From Clostridiales bacterium (GTDB lineage: Bacteria > Bacillota > Clostridia > Christensenellales > Aristaeellaceae), in assembly GCA_019409045.1 (NCBI GenBank), contig DXVG01000020.1, forward strand, positions 1 to 13,151: 13,151 bases of DNA, given 5' to 3'. The notes below the pieces were generated by a model. The model was not told the DNA's origin. It ran no database searches and was given only the letters and a program-made list of their open reading frames with translations. The position numbers and the translations under genes were made by a program. Every line of letters starts with the position of its first letter. The stretch's first letter is position 1. Shown in pieces: positions 1-6,395 of the stretch.

Positions 1-995
1 GCCTCGTGCACGTCCGGCGTGAGCAGCGCGAGCGCGCAGGCGGCCAGCGCGGGCGGGATGAACGGGCCGTAGTCCAGCCGCAGCAGCACGCACGCCGCCG
101 CGAGGCACAGCGCCATGCCCGCGCCGCGCGCCGTGGGCGCGACGTAGACCGCGATGCCCAGCGCCGCCGCGAAGGTGGTCAGCGTCGCCACCGCGCGCAT
201 GCCCTCGCCCAGGAAGGGCGCGGCCGCGCAGGCGAGCGCGGCGGGGACGACCAGCATCGCGCGCGCGCCATGGCTCTCCTCCCGGCTGCGCCTGAGCGGC
301 GCGGCGGCGCACTGGTACGCGCCCAGCGCGATCAGGTAGCCCGCCGCGGCCCACGTTGCGCTTGTGCGCGCAAAGCCCGCCGCCGCCAGCAGCCCCGGCA
401 CGGGGAACAGCAGCGCGCGCAGCGCCGCCATGGGCATGCGCCGAAGCGCCGCGGCGTTCGGCCGCGCAAGCGGGCTCCCCGCCGCGCCCAGCGCGACCGC
501 CAGCGACGCGATGAGCCCCAGCGCCGCCGCGCCCGCCGCCCACACAGCGCCTGAGAGCACGCCGCCCGCGAGCAGCGCCGAGCGCACAAACGCGCTCAGC
601 GCGGCGCTGCCGCACTGCCCGGCGCAGTACATGTGCTCCTCGCTCAGCCGCGCAAGCGCCTCGCACAGGCCGACGGCGCAGCCCGCCGCCCACAGCCGCG
701 CGTCCGGCGGCGCGGAAAACAGCCACGTCCACGCGGCATCGCCCCACAGATATGCCGCGATCCCGGCAACCACGGCGAAGCTCGCCGCGCCCGTCCACGC
801 GCCCCGCAGCCGCGCGGGGGAGACGACCTCGCCCGCCGCACGGCGCACGCCCTCCGCGCCGCAGAGCGTACACAGCCGCCCCAGCATGCACGCGGCAAGG
901 CACATAAGCGCCTGCTCCGCGCGCCCGAGCAGCGCGCACAGGAGCATCGCACCCGGCAAAAGCAGCTCCGCCGTCCTCGTAAGTCTTATCCGCAT
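1..995 (-). CDS. Unidentified multi-pass membrane protein, C-terminal part outside window
   Basis: The frame is open from an ATG at 995 to the left edge, about 331 codons with no stop, so the C-terminus is missing. The start is supported by AGGAGG lying about 6 nt upstream. The protein begins MRIRLTRTAELLLPGAMLL and is extremely rich in Ala, Gly and Leu. Several hydrophobic stretches of 18-25 residues alternate with short Arg-rich loops, indicating an integral membrane protein with roughly eight or more spans in the visible part. I found no catalytic motif or family signature. A membrane region preceding a cytoplasmic domain beyond the edge, a polytopic transporter or a flippase-like protein are all possible. 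It is the last minus-strand gene here, separated from the upstream walJ-like gene by a 294-bp spacer, so it may have its own promoter. That it is coding is fairly sure; its function is unknown. Confidence 0.7.
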   Translation of the reverse strand, partial: MRIRLTRTAELLLPGAMLLCALLGRAEQALMCLAACMLGRLCTLCGAEGVRRAAGEVVSPARLRGAWTGAASFAVVAGIAAYLWGDAAWTWLFSAPPDARLWAAGCAVGLCEALARLSEEHMYCAGQCGSAALSAFVRSALLAGGVLSGAVWAAGAAALGLIASLAVALGAAGSPLARPNAAALRRMPMAALRALLFPVPGLLAAAGFARTSATWAAAGYLIALGAYQCAAAPLRRSREESHGARAMLVVPAALACAAAPFLGEGMRAVATLTTFAAALGIAVYVAPTARGAGMALCLAAACVLLRLDYGPFIPPALAACALALLTPDVHE

Positions 996-1029
996 CGTTC
1001 CCTCCTGCACCTCTCATAATCCGTCCGAA

Positions 1030-1045
1030 TGTTTCACATGAAACA
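1030..1045. promoter_or_regulatory. parS-like ParB/Spo0J binding site 1
   Basis: The sequence is TGTTTCACATGAAACA. It matches the Bacillus subtilis parS consensus TGTTNCACGTGAAACA at all but one defined position, in the central CG dinucleotide, and the palindrome extends to 18 bp at 1029-1046 with one broken central pair. Chromosomal parS sites are bound by ParB/Spo0J, which spreads and loads SMC near the origin. The location about 9 kb from dnaA fits this. The partner parB gene is not in the window. Confidence 0.8.
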
Positions 1046-1066
1046 TCTGCGCGGCGCGGTCGCGAA

Positions 1067-1082
1067 TGTTTCATGTGAAACA
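1067..1082. promoter_or_regulatory. parS-like ParB/Spo0J binding site 2
   Basis: The sequence is TGTTTCATGTGAAACA, the exact reverse complement of the site at 1030-1045, with identity extending to 18 bp (1066-1083). The two sites are 37 bp apart start to start, so a ParB nucleation pair in opposite orientation is likely. It differs from the CG-centred consensus by one base. Confidence 0.8.
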
Positions 1083-1176
1083 TTCCGCCCTACACGGCCT
1101 CCCCATGTCCGCATCCCTTCACCGTCCCAGTTCGGCCTGTCAAAAGATGCCCCGCAGAACATCCTTTTAATTAAAT

Positions 1177-1205
1177 CAAAATTGGCGGCGTGTACGTCAA
1201 TTTTG
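1177..1205. repeat. AT-rich inverted repeat (hairpin 1 of 3)
   Basis: Arms CAAAATTG (1177-1184) and CAATTTTG (1198-1205) are perfectly complementary. Three further inner pairs, one of them G-T, leave a loop of 7 nt. No T-run follows on either strand in the position expected of a classical terminator. Confidence 0.6.
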
Positions 1206-1213
1206 GCATTTTT

Positions 1214-1250
1214 GGTGAGTTTGACGGTTTATAAAACCGTCAAACTCACC
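1214..1250. repeat. Perfect 17-bp stem hairpin (hairpin 2 of 3)
   Basis: Arms 1214-1230 (begins GGTGAGTTTGACGG) and 1234-1250 (ends CCGTCAAACTCACC) pair perfectly over 17 bp around a 3-nt ATA loop. The stem is far too long and exact to be chance. It could end transcription of the walJ-like gene or block read-through, but the flanks lack the U-tract of an intrinsic terminator. It may instead be a dispersed intergenic repeat. Confidence 0.75.
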
Positions 1251-1261
1251 GTTCCCCCTCC

Positions 1262-1288
1262 CCGTTGAAAAACGAAGTTTTTCAACGG
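1262..1288. terminator. 12-bp stem hairpin just after the walJ-like stop (hairpin 3 of 3)
   Basis: Arms CCGTTGAAAAAC (1262-1273) and GTTTTTCAACGG (1277-1288) pair perfectly around a GAA loop. On the minus strand the hairpin begins 1 nt after the walJ-like TAG codon, which suits a 3'-end element. The T-tract lies inside the 3' arm rather than after it, so termination is inferred and a repeat element is an alternative. Confidence 0.5.
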
Positions 1289-1289
1289 C

Positions 1290-2099
1290 CTATATAAATC
1301 CCATCTGCACGGAGAACAGCCCGGTCATGCCATCCCGCTCGGCCACGCACAGCGTCGCGTCCTCGCCCAGGCGCACGCCGTCCCCCTCCAGCGCCGCGGC
1401 GCAGCACTTCTCCGCCAGCGCGGGGAAGTTGTTCTCCTTGCTCAGGTGCCCCAGCACGATCTGCCGCGCGCCGCGCCGCACCAGCTCCACCGCCGCGCAG
1501 CCCGCGTCGTCGTTGGCGAGGTGGCCGCGCCTTCCCAGGATGCGCTGCTTGAGCGCGTAGGGGTAGCGCCCGGCGCGCAGCATGTCCGGGTCGTAGTTGG
1601 ATTCGAGCACCACCGCGTCCGAGCCGGACACGACCCCCAGCCAGCTCTCGCGCACGCAGCCTATGTCCGTGGCCACCGACAGCCGCGCGCCGCCGAGGGA
1701 GAGCGTGTAGCCCACAGGCTGCGCGGCGTCGTGGGGGATGTCGAAGGCCATCGCGCACATGCCGCCGATGTAGAAGTCCTGCATCGGCTCGATCACCCGC
1801 ACGTTGCGAAGCGCCACGCCGCCCAGCTTGTCCTCCATGGCGGCCCAGGTGCCCTCTGTGGCGTAGACGGGCAGATCGTACCTGCGGGAGAGCACGCCCA
1901 CGCCGCGTATGTGGTCGATGTGCTCGTGCGTGACCAGTATGCCGGAAAGCTCCCCCGGCGACAGCCCCGCGCGGCGCAGCTCCGCCGCCACGCGCGCGCA
2001 GGACACGCCCGCGTCCACCAGCAGGTGGCCGCCGTCGCAGCCCGCGTACAGGCTGTTGCCGCTCGAGCCGCTCAGCAGCGGCGAAAACCGAAGCTCCAA
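1290..2099 (-). CDS. walJ: WalJ/YycJ-type metallo-beta-lactamase-fold hydrolase
   Basis: Predicted cytosolic metal-dependent hydrolase of the YycJ/WalJ family, whose members are 5'-3' exonucleases or nuclease-like proteins; in Bacillus walJ lies with the WalRK cell-wall regulators. From a TTG start at 2099 the protein has 269 residues. It opens with RFSPLLSGSSGN, has the zinc-binding HEHIDH motif at 58-63, further ligand candidates H123, D145 (ATDIG) and H218 (LGHLSKENN), and the family motif SNYD at 167-170. All expected ligands are present. The TTG is chosen because AAGGTGAG precedes it by about 5 nt and the protein then begins where the family does; an in-frame ATG at 2138 would add 13 Arg/Pro-rich residues with no good ribosome binding site. 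It is third in the minus-strand unit, after the radical SAM gene. A hairpin follows the stop. Neither walR nor walK is in the window. Confidence 0.88.
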   Translation of the reverse strand: MELRFSPLLSGSSGNSLYAGCDGGHLLVDAGVSCARVAAELRRAGLSPGELSGILVTHEHIDHIRGVGVLSRRYDLPVYATEGTWAAMEDKLGGVALRNVRVIEPMQDFYIGGMCAMAFDIPHDAAQPVGYTLSLGGARLSVATDIGCVRESWLGVVSGSDAVVLESNYDPDMLRAGRYPYALKQRILGRRGHLANDDAGCAAVELVRRGARQIVLGHLSKENNFPALAEKCCAAALEGDGVRLGEDATLCVAERDGMTGLFSVQMGFI

Positions 2100-2181
2100 A
2101 CTCTCACCTTCCACGCGCGGCCCCCGCCGCGGCCGCATCTTTCAAAACCCGCTTCACGCGCCCGCCCGGGCGGCCGGAAAT

Positions 2182-2197
2182 TGTTTCATGTGAAACA
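2182..2197. promoter_or_regulatory. parS-like ParB/Spo0J binding site 3
   Basis: The sequence TGTTTCATGTGAAACA is identical to the site at 1067-1082. It sits between the stop of the radical SAM gene (2201) and the start of the walJ-like gene, so it disturbs neither coding sequence. Three sites with the same variant centre within 1.2 kb make a chance origin very unlikely. Confidence 0.82.
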
Positions 2198-2200
2198 CGC

Positions 2201-3085
2201 TCACGCCTCCGGCACGCCCGTCAGGTCGAACGCGGGGATGTACTTCTCCTTCGCGGAGGACAGCTCCTGCACAAAGCCGTCGTCAAGCCCCAGGCGGAAC
2301 AGGTGCTCCACCACCGACTCGTACTCCCGCCGCGTCAAGCGCCGCGAGAGCTGGTCAACGCCCGCCACGTCGCCCATGGGCACATACTGCGCCATCAGGC
2401 TCACCCACGCGCCCGGAAGCTCGCGGGCGATCCAGTCCAGCACCGCCCGGCTCTCCGCCGCGCGGCCCGGCAGGATCAGGTGGCGCACGATCACGCCGGA
2501 GGCGATCATGCCGTCCGCGTCCAGGCGCACGGGGCCGACCTGGCGCAGCATCTCCACGAGCGCGCGGGAGGCGTGCTCGAAGTAGTCCGGCGCGGCGGAG
2601 TAGCGGCCCGCCGCGTCCGCGAAGCGGTACTTGAGGTCCGGCAGGTACACCTGCACGCGGCCCTCCAGCCGCCGTATGGACTCCACGCGCTCGTAGCCGC
2701 CCGAGTTCCACACCACCGGTACGGGCAGCGGCGCCTCCAGCGAGGCGAGCACGCTCTCCAGAAAGTGTGTGGCGCTGACGAGGTTGATGTTGTGCACGCC
2801 CTGCGCGATGAGCGATGCATAAATATTCTTAAGCCCCTCCACGCTCACGCGCCGCCCGAAGCCGCCGTGGGAGATGCCGTAGTTCTGGCAAAAGCGGCAG
2901 CGGAGCGCGCACCCGGAGAAGAACACCGCCCCGGAGCCGCGCGTTCCGCTGATGACCGGTTCTTCGTCGAAGTGCGGCGCGGCCCTGGCCACGCGCGCCT
3001 CCGCGCCCATTTTGCAGAAGCCCGCGCCCGTCTCGCCGCGCATAACATTGCACATTCTAGGGCAATTATTGCATAAATATTCCAT
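2201..3085 (-). CDS. PflX-type radical SAM protein (putative pyruvate formate-lyase activase-like)
   Basis: This is a 294-residue radical SAM enzyme resembling the COG1313/PflX group, often annotated as a putative pyruvate formate-lyase activating enzyme; its true substrate is not established. The 4Fe-4S/SAM motif CxxxCxxC is C59, C63, C66 within FFSGCALRCRFCQNYGISHG. Before it are four more cysteines (C5, C8, C12, C24) in a CNNCPRMC...GFC pattern typical of the family, a possible extra metal site. Other family-like blocks are APHFDEEP, NINLVSATHF, WNSGGYE, YLPDLKY and RHLILPG. The start at 3085 is preferred over an ATG at 3130 because it has GGGAGG 8 nt upstream, matches the family N-terminus and lies 1 nt beyond the stop of the upstream phosphoesterase gene, implying translational coupling. 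No pyruvate formate-lyase gene is nearby, so a classical PflA role is not supported. Confidence 0.9.
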   Translation of the reverse strand: MEYLCNNCPRMCNVMRGETGAGFCKMGAEARVARAAPHFDEEPVISGTRGSGAVFFSGCALRCRFCQNYGISHGGFGRRVSVEGLKNIYASLIAQGVHNINLVSATHFLESVLASLEAPLPVPVVWNSGGYERVESIRRLEGRVQVYLPDLKYRFADAAGRYSAAPDYFEHASRALVEMLRQVGPVRLDADGMIASGVIVRHLILPGRAAESRAVLDWIARELPGAWVSLMAQYVPMGDVAGVDQLSRRLTRREYESVVEHLFRLGLDDGFVQELSSAKEKYIPAFDLTGVPEA

Positions 3086-3086
3086 C

Positions 3087-4028
3087 TCAAGCGCCTCCCA
3101 CCGCGCCCTGCGCGCACCGCAGCGTGACAAGGTGCGCCTCCGCGCGCGTGCCCAGGCGAAGGCTCACCACCTCGCAACCCAGCCCCTGCGAGGTCAGAAG
3201 GAACACGCCGCCCTCCTTGCGCCAGCCGGACAGGTACTGCCGCTCGCGCTCGGAGAGGCTCAAAAGCGTGCGCTCGCCCAGGCGCACCTGTCCGCCGTGC
3301 GTGCCGCCGCTGAGCACCACGTCCGCCCACGCGCCGCCGCCCTGCGCCTCGGCGGTGAGCGCGCCCGCGAAGCTGTCGGGGCTGTGGGCAAAGGCGATCA
3401 CGCACGCATCGGCGGACACGCCCGAGGCGAGCGCGCCCGCGTCCGTGTCCGGGGAGAGCCCCGCCACATACAGGCTCTGGCCGCCCCGCGAAAGGAGCGC
3501 GAGCTGCCCGTCCAGAAGTGTCACGCCGCCCAGCGCCAGCTCGGAGGCGAGCGCCCCGGCTTCGGGATCGCCCTCGGCGCGCACGGCGTACTTCCCAAGC
3601 GGCGCGGGAAAGTCCGAGAGCGCGCGGAAAAACGCGCGCCGCGCGGCCTGCAAGGAGAGCGCGTCCCCCGCCTCGCGGCCGTTGAGCGCGTCCCAGAGAG
3701 ACGGGCTTGTGTAGTCCCCGCCCAGGAGCAGCACGTCCGGCTCCAGCGCGGCGAGCGCATCCATGGCGTTCGCAGCCGCGTTCGCGTCCGCCTCGCCGCG
3801 CGCGTCGATGTCCGAGACAAACAGTATCTTCAGGCCGTCGAGCGCCGCGGGGAGGTCCTGGAGAGACACGCCGGCGTATCTCACATGCACGATCCGCGAA
3901 TGCGCGTACATGCCCGCGAGCGCCAGCGCCGCGCACGCCAAAAGCGCCAGCGCCAGCTTCGCCCCGACGCCGCGCCGCTTGCGCCCCGCCGGGCGCTTTT
4001 TCGCGCTCCTTGCGCGCGATGCCGGCAT
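3087..4028 (-). CDS. Membrane-anchored calcineurin-like phosphoesterase homologue with degenerate metal site
   Basis: A 313-residue protein of YkuE/YaeI-like layout. A basic N-terminus (residues 5-24) and one membrane span (about 25-42) are followed by an extracytoplasmic or membrane-proximal metallophosphoesterase fold. The fold is recognised from LKILFVSDID (66-75), LLLGGDYTS (100-108), GKYAV (145-149), AHSPD (214-218) and LSGGTHGGQV (239-248). Several expected metal ligands are altered: DxH is D73-I-D75, GNHD is AEGD (151-154) and GHTH is GGTH (241-244). D73, D105, H215 and H244 remain. Activity is therefore doubtful or changed. The start at 4028 has GGAGG 7 nt upstream; ATGs at 4034 and 4103 are worse placed. 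It is the first gene of the minus-strand unit with the radical SAM gene. Fold assignment is firm; function is not. Confidence 0.83.
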   Translation of the reverse strand: MPASRARSAKKRPAGRKRRGVGAKLALALLACAALALAGMYAHSRIVHVRYAGVSLQDLPAALDGLKILFVSDIDARGEADANAAANAMDALAALEPDVLLLGGDYTSPSLWDALNGREAGDALSLQAARRAFFRALSDFPAPLGKYAVRAEGDPEAGALASELALGGVTLLDGQLALLSRGGQSLYVAGLSPDTDAGALASGVSADACVIAFAHSPDSFAGALTAEAQGGGAWADVVLSGGTHGGQVRLGERTLLSLSERERQYLSGWRKEGGVFLLTSQGLGCEVVSLRLGTRAEAHLVTLRCAQGAVGGA

Positions 4029-4091
4029 GCACATCCCTCCCCTGCGCGCATCGCGGCGCAATTCCCTTCGCCGCCGCGCAAAACCGCCCGC

Positions 4092-4118
4092 CTGTGAAAG
4101 CAATGAGACTTTTCACAG
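4092..4118. promoter_or_regulatory. Inverted repeat in phosphoesterase leader, possible operator or stem
   Basis: CTGTGAAA (4092-4099) and TTTCACAG (4111-4118) form a perfect 8-bp dyad with an 11-nt centre. It lies between a weak minus-strand promoter candidate (TTGGAA 4143-4148 and TATATT 4122-4127, only 15 nt apart) and the phosphoesterase ribosome binding site. It could be a protein-binding operator or an RNA hairpin; no known regulator is recognised. Confidence 0.35.
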
Positions 4119-4159
4119 CGAAATATACTTCTTTTGCCTAAATTCCAACGTCGCAGGCG

Positions 4160-4188
4160 TTGAAACGGCGGCCTCCATCTATTATAAT
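4160..4188 (+). promoter_or_regulatory. Sigma-A type promoter for the DUF5711-like/cvpA pair
   Basis: TTGAAA (4160-4165) is followed after exactly 17 nt by TATAAT (4183-4188), predicting transcription from about 4195 and a leader of roughly 77 nt before the ATG at 4272. The leader carries a 14-bp perfect palindrome AAAGCCGCGGCTTT at 4222-4235, which might be an operator or fold in the RNA. Confidence 0.75.
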
Positions 4189-4271
4189 AGGAATAGTTTC
4201 AGCGTTCAAGGGATTTTCGGAAAAGCCGCGGCTTTGCCATGCTCTCCTGGACGCATAAGCAGGGGGATTGC

Positions 4272-5372
4272 ATGGAAAACAGGCGTACAGGGGGGCTCCC
4301 CTGGGGGGCGGCGATACTGCTCGCCGCGGTGATCTGCGCGCTTTCCGTGCTGGGCGCATACGTCGTAAGGCAGTACGTCGGCGAGCGGACCTATGGCGAA
4401 TACACCACCGTGACGCTCACCGGGAACGAGGGCATACAGGTGGCCGGGGACGGCTTTGTATACTACAACGGCAGCACGCTTTGCTGCGTATCCTCGCGCG
4501 GGGACGTGGAATGGACGTACATGGCGGGCGCGAACGCTTCCTTTGACGTGAGCGCCTCGGGCGTGGCCACCTGGTCGGGGCAGACGCTGAGCGTCATCGA
4601 CCGCGAGGCGGGCACCACCATCTACACCGGCTCCATGGACGGGGAAGTGCTCTCGGCAAGGAGCGGCGCGGTGTACACCGCGGTGCTGCTCGCGCCCGAG
4701 CACGACAGCACGCTTGTGCTGATCGAAAACGGCGGCCGCGAGGTGGACCGCATCGCCTTTGCGGACCAGACGGTGCTCTACTACGGCTTTTTCTCCGCAG
4801 ACGAGCTCTTCTGGGTGATGACGCTCGACACGAGCGGCACCGTGCCCACCACGGGCATATACACCTACCGGCCGGGCCGCATGATCCTGGGCTCGATCAC
4901 GGACGGGGAGCAGCTTATGTATCAGGTGATGTTCCAGTCCTCGCAGGTGGTGTGCGCGGGCACGACTTATCTCAAGACCTACGACTACACCGGCCGCGAG
5001 AACGAGAGCCTTCGCCGCCTCGTGTACGGCTGGTACCTGACCGCGGTGGAGGAGGGGCGCGACGACCCGATGATGGCCTTCGTGCCCGACGCGCAGTACG
5101 GAACGGGCAACGCCATGCGCGACGTGCGCATGATGCGCTCCGACGTGGACCAGATCGTGCGCATGCCGTTTGACTGCGTCTCGCTGATGTGCAAGGGCGA
5201 CCGCGTGTACGGCTTTTCCGAGGACGGGCATGTGATGGTCGCGCGCAGCGGCGTGCAGAGCGTGGACGCGTACCTGATGGACCTGCCCGCCGGGGAGGTC
5301 TACGGCGTGACCGACGACCGCGTGGCCGTGATGGGCTCGGGCGACACGGTGCATCTGGTCACGCTGCCCTGA
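4272..5372 (+). CDS. DUF5711-like membrane-anchored beta-propeller protein
   Basis: A 366-residue protein with a short cytoplasmic N-terminus, one membrane span (about residues 11-32) and a large extracytoplasmic region. That region is made of short beta-strand-like repeats of the kind found in PQQ-type propellers, for example GDGFVYYNGSTLCCVSSRG, then SGVATWSGQTLSVIDREAG, and near the end KGDRVYGFSEDGHVMVARSG. The layout and its position directly before a CvpA gene match my recollection of DUF5711 proteins of Clostridia; the family name is therefore a moderate call. No enzymatic residues are evident; binding or scaffolding at the envelope is an inference. The start at 4272 has GGGGG about 5 nt upstream; an upstream ATG at 4239 lacks one. 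The stop is 64 nt before the cvpA start with no promoter seen between, so the two genes are probably co-transcribed. Confidence 0.8.
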   Translation: MENRRTGGLPWGAAILLAAVICALSVLGAYVVRQYVGERTYGEYTTVTLTGNEGIQVAGDGFVYYNGSTLCCVSSRGDVEWTYMAGANASFDVSASGVATWSGQTLSVIDREAGTTIYTGSMDGEVLSARSGAVYTAVLLAPEHDSTLVLIENGGREVDRIAFADQTVLYYGFFSADELFWVMTLDTSGTVPTTGIYTYRPGRMILGSITDGEQLMYQVMFQSSQVVCAGTTYLKTYDYTGRENESLRRLVYGWYLTAVEEGRDDPMMAFVPDAQYGTGNAMRDVRMMRSDVDQIVRMPFDCVSLMCKGDRVYGFSEDGHVMVARSGVQSVDAYLMDLPAGEVYGVTDDRVAVMGSGDTVHLVTLP

Positions 5373-5436
5373 CGCATAACGGCGGCCAAAATGGGACATT
5401 CTTCTTCCCGTACAGCAAATTCGGAGGTACTTTTTC

Positions 5437-6207
5437 GTGAACATCATTGACATTCTGGTTGTGCTGATCCTGGCCTTCAGCCTCATCGCGGGCATGTACA
5501 AGGGCCTGATCGCCTCGGGGCTATCGCTCTTGGGGCTGGTGGGCTCGTGGATGGGCGCTTTGCGGCTGTACCCGTCGGTTGCGCGCTTCGCGCTGGAAAA
5601 CGAATCGCTGATGGGCGTACTGAGCACCTATCTGGAGCCGGCTTCCTTCTTCAGCGACATGCATATCTCCGGCGTCACCGCGCAGACCACGGTCTCCGAG
5701 CTGATCGCACGCGGAAGCGACACGCTCAACGCCGTGGCGGACTACATCGGGCAGAAGATACCGTTCCTGCGCGACGCGTTCGCCTCGAACATGAGCACCG
5801 AGGCCTTCTCCGCGCTCAACATACACACCATCGCCGATTACTTCGACCAGACGCTGTGGCAGTGCGTGTTCGGCGTGCTGGCGTTCGTGCTGGTGTTCGC
5901 GGCGCTGTACTTCCTGGCGACGCTGTTTGTAAACCTTCTGAACCATGTGTTCCGCTTCCCGGTGCTGCGCCGCATCGACTGGCTCCTGGGCGGCCTGCTG
6001 GGCCTCGGGCGCGGCCTCGTGGTGGCGACGCTGATACTGTGCGTGCTCGAGCCCGTGCTGACCGCGTTCTCGGTGGACCTTATGAACACGCTCAAGGACG
6101 GCTCGCGCACATACGCACTGCTCGCCGGCGAAAACGCGTTTGACCCGCTGGCCGTGCGAAGCGTGATCAACCAGATCGTATCAAGCGCCAGCGAGCTTCT
6201 GACGTAA
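5437..6207 (+). CDS. cvpA: CvpA-family membrane protein
   Basis: A 256-residue integral membrane protein of the CvpA family (the colicin V production protein family), linked in other bacteria to envelope homeostasis and stress tolerance. Two hydrophobic spans occupy the first ~45 residues (MNIIDILVVLILAFSLIAG is the hallmark start), then a polar loop of about 95 residues that is longer than in short CvpA proteins, then two spans around 145-168 and 185-208. The family motif RRIDWLLGGLLGLGRG precedes the last span. The start is GTG at 5437, with GGAGG 9 nt upstream. It follows the DUF5711-like gene in the same transcription unit. The stop is followed by the structured convergent spacer facing mnmE. 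Confidence 0.9.
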   Translation: MNIIDILVVLILAFSLIAGMYKGLIASGLSLLGLVGSWMGALRLYPSVARFALENESLMGVLSTYLEPASFFSDMHISGVTAQTTVSELIARGSDTLNAVADYIGQKIPFLRDAFASNMSTEAFSALNIHTIADYFDQTLWQCVFGVLAFVLVFAALYFLATLFVNLLNHVFRFPVLRRIDWLLGGLLGLGRGLVVATLILCVLEPVLTAFSVDLMNTLKDGSRTYALLAGENAFDPLAVRSVINQIVSSASELLT

Positions 6208-6229
6208 AAGACGCAAAAAAGGCCGGAGA

Positions 6230-6264
6230 AGGCGCCGTTCCCCTTTTGTCTGGGAACGGCGCCT
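6230..6264 (+). terminator. GC-rich hairpin after cvpA
   Basis: GGCGCCGTTCCC (6231-6242) pairs perfectly with GGGAACGGCGCC (6252-6263), plus an A-T closing pair, around a 9-nt loop. It begins 22 nt after the cvpA stop. No T-run follows on the plus strand, so it may be a pause or mRNA-stabilising hairpin rather than a full intrinsic terminator. Confidence 0.45.
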
Positions 6265-6328
6265 CAGTATGTTGACAAAGTCAACAGACTTCCAGAGTGT
6301 TGAGAAAGCCCGCAAGCCAAGGAAGCGA

Positions 6329-6379
6329 GCTTGCAAACAAGGTTTCTTACATAGACGTAAGTGACCGCAGTTTGCAAGC
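6329..6379. repeat. Inverted repeat with alternative pairing partner
   Basis: GCTTGCAAAC (6329-6338) is perfectly complementary to GTTTGCAAGC (6370-6379). Its first six bases can instead pair with GCAAGC (6312-6317). The inner segment holds a smaller CTTAC/GTAAG stem (6346-6350 and 6357-6361). The two outer pairings exclude each other, as in attenuator-like folds, but no coding gene follows on either strand. Confidence 0.55.
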
Positions 6380-6395
6380 GATGCTGACGCAGGAA

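Larger units (their letters stand above)
996..1289. other. Non-coding spacer with two parS-like sites and three hairpins
   Basis: This gap separates the walJ-like gene from the membrane-protein gene. It holds two parS-like palindromes (1030-1045 and 1067-1082) and inverted repeats at 1177-1205, 1214-1250 and 1262-1288. It is visibly more AT-rich between 1160 and 1285 than the flanking genes. A weak minus-strand promoter candidate is TTGACG (1195-1200) with TTTAAT (1170-1175) at a long 19-nt spacing; it could serve the membrane-protein gene. I see no convincing gene in it: the only small frame on the plus strand starts inside a parS site and has no ribosome binding site. Confidence 0.6.

Noticed and set aside
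1029..1268. Small plus-strand frame of 79 codons in the spacer
   Set aside because: Its ATG is part of a parS palindrome, there is no ribosome binding site and it reads straight through a hairpin.
1446..2585. Long plus-strand open frame opposite the walJ-like and radical SAM genes
   Set aside because: Arg/His/Ala-rich translation with no family resemblance; it is the antisense of two recognisable genes in GC-rich DNA and crosses the spacer and a parS site without a ribosome binding site.
4206..5627. Long minus-strand open frame opposite the DUF5711-like gene and the start of cvpA
   Set aside because: His/Ala/Arg-rich translation; the plus strand has a promoter, ribosome binding sites and recognisable proteins.
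6272..6300. Perfect TTGACA hexamer at 6272-6277 as a promoter for a small RNA
   Set aside because: No acceptable -10 hexamer at 16-18 nt spacing; the TTGACA is explained by the small GTTGAC/GTCAAC dyad.
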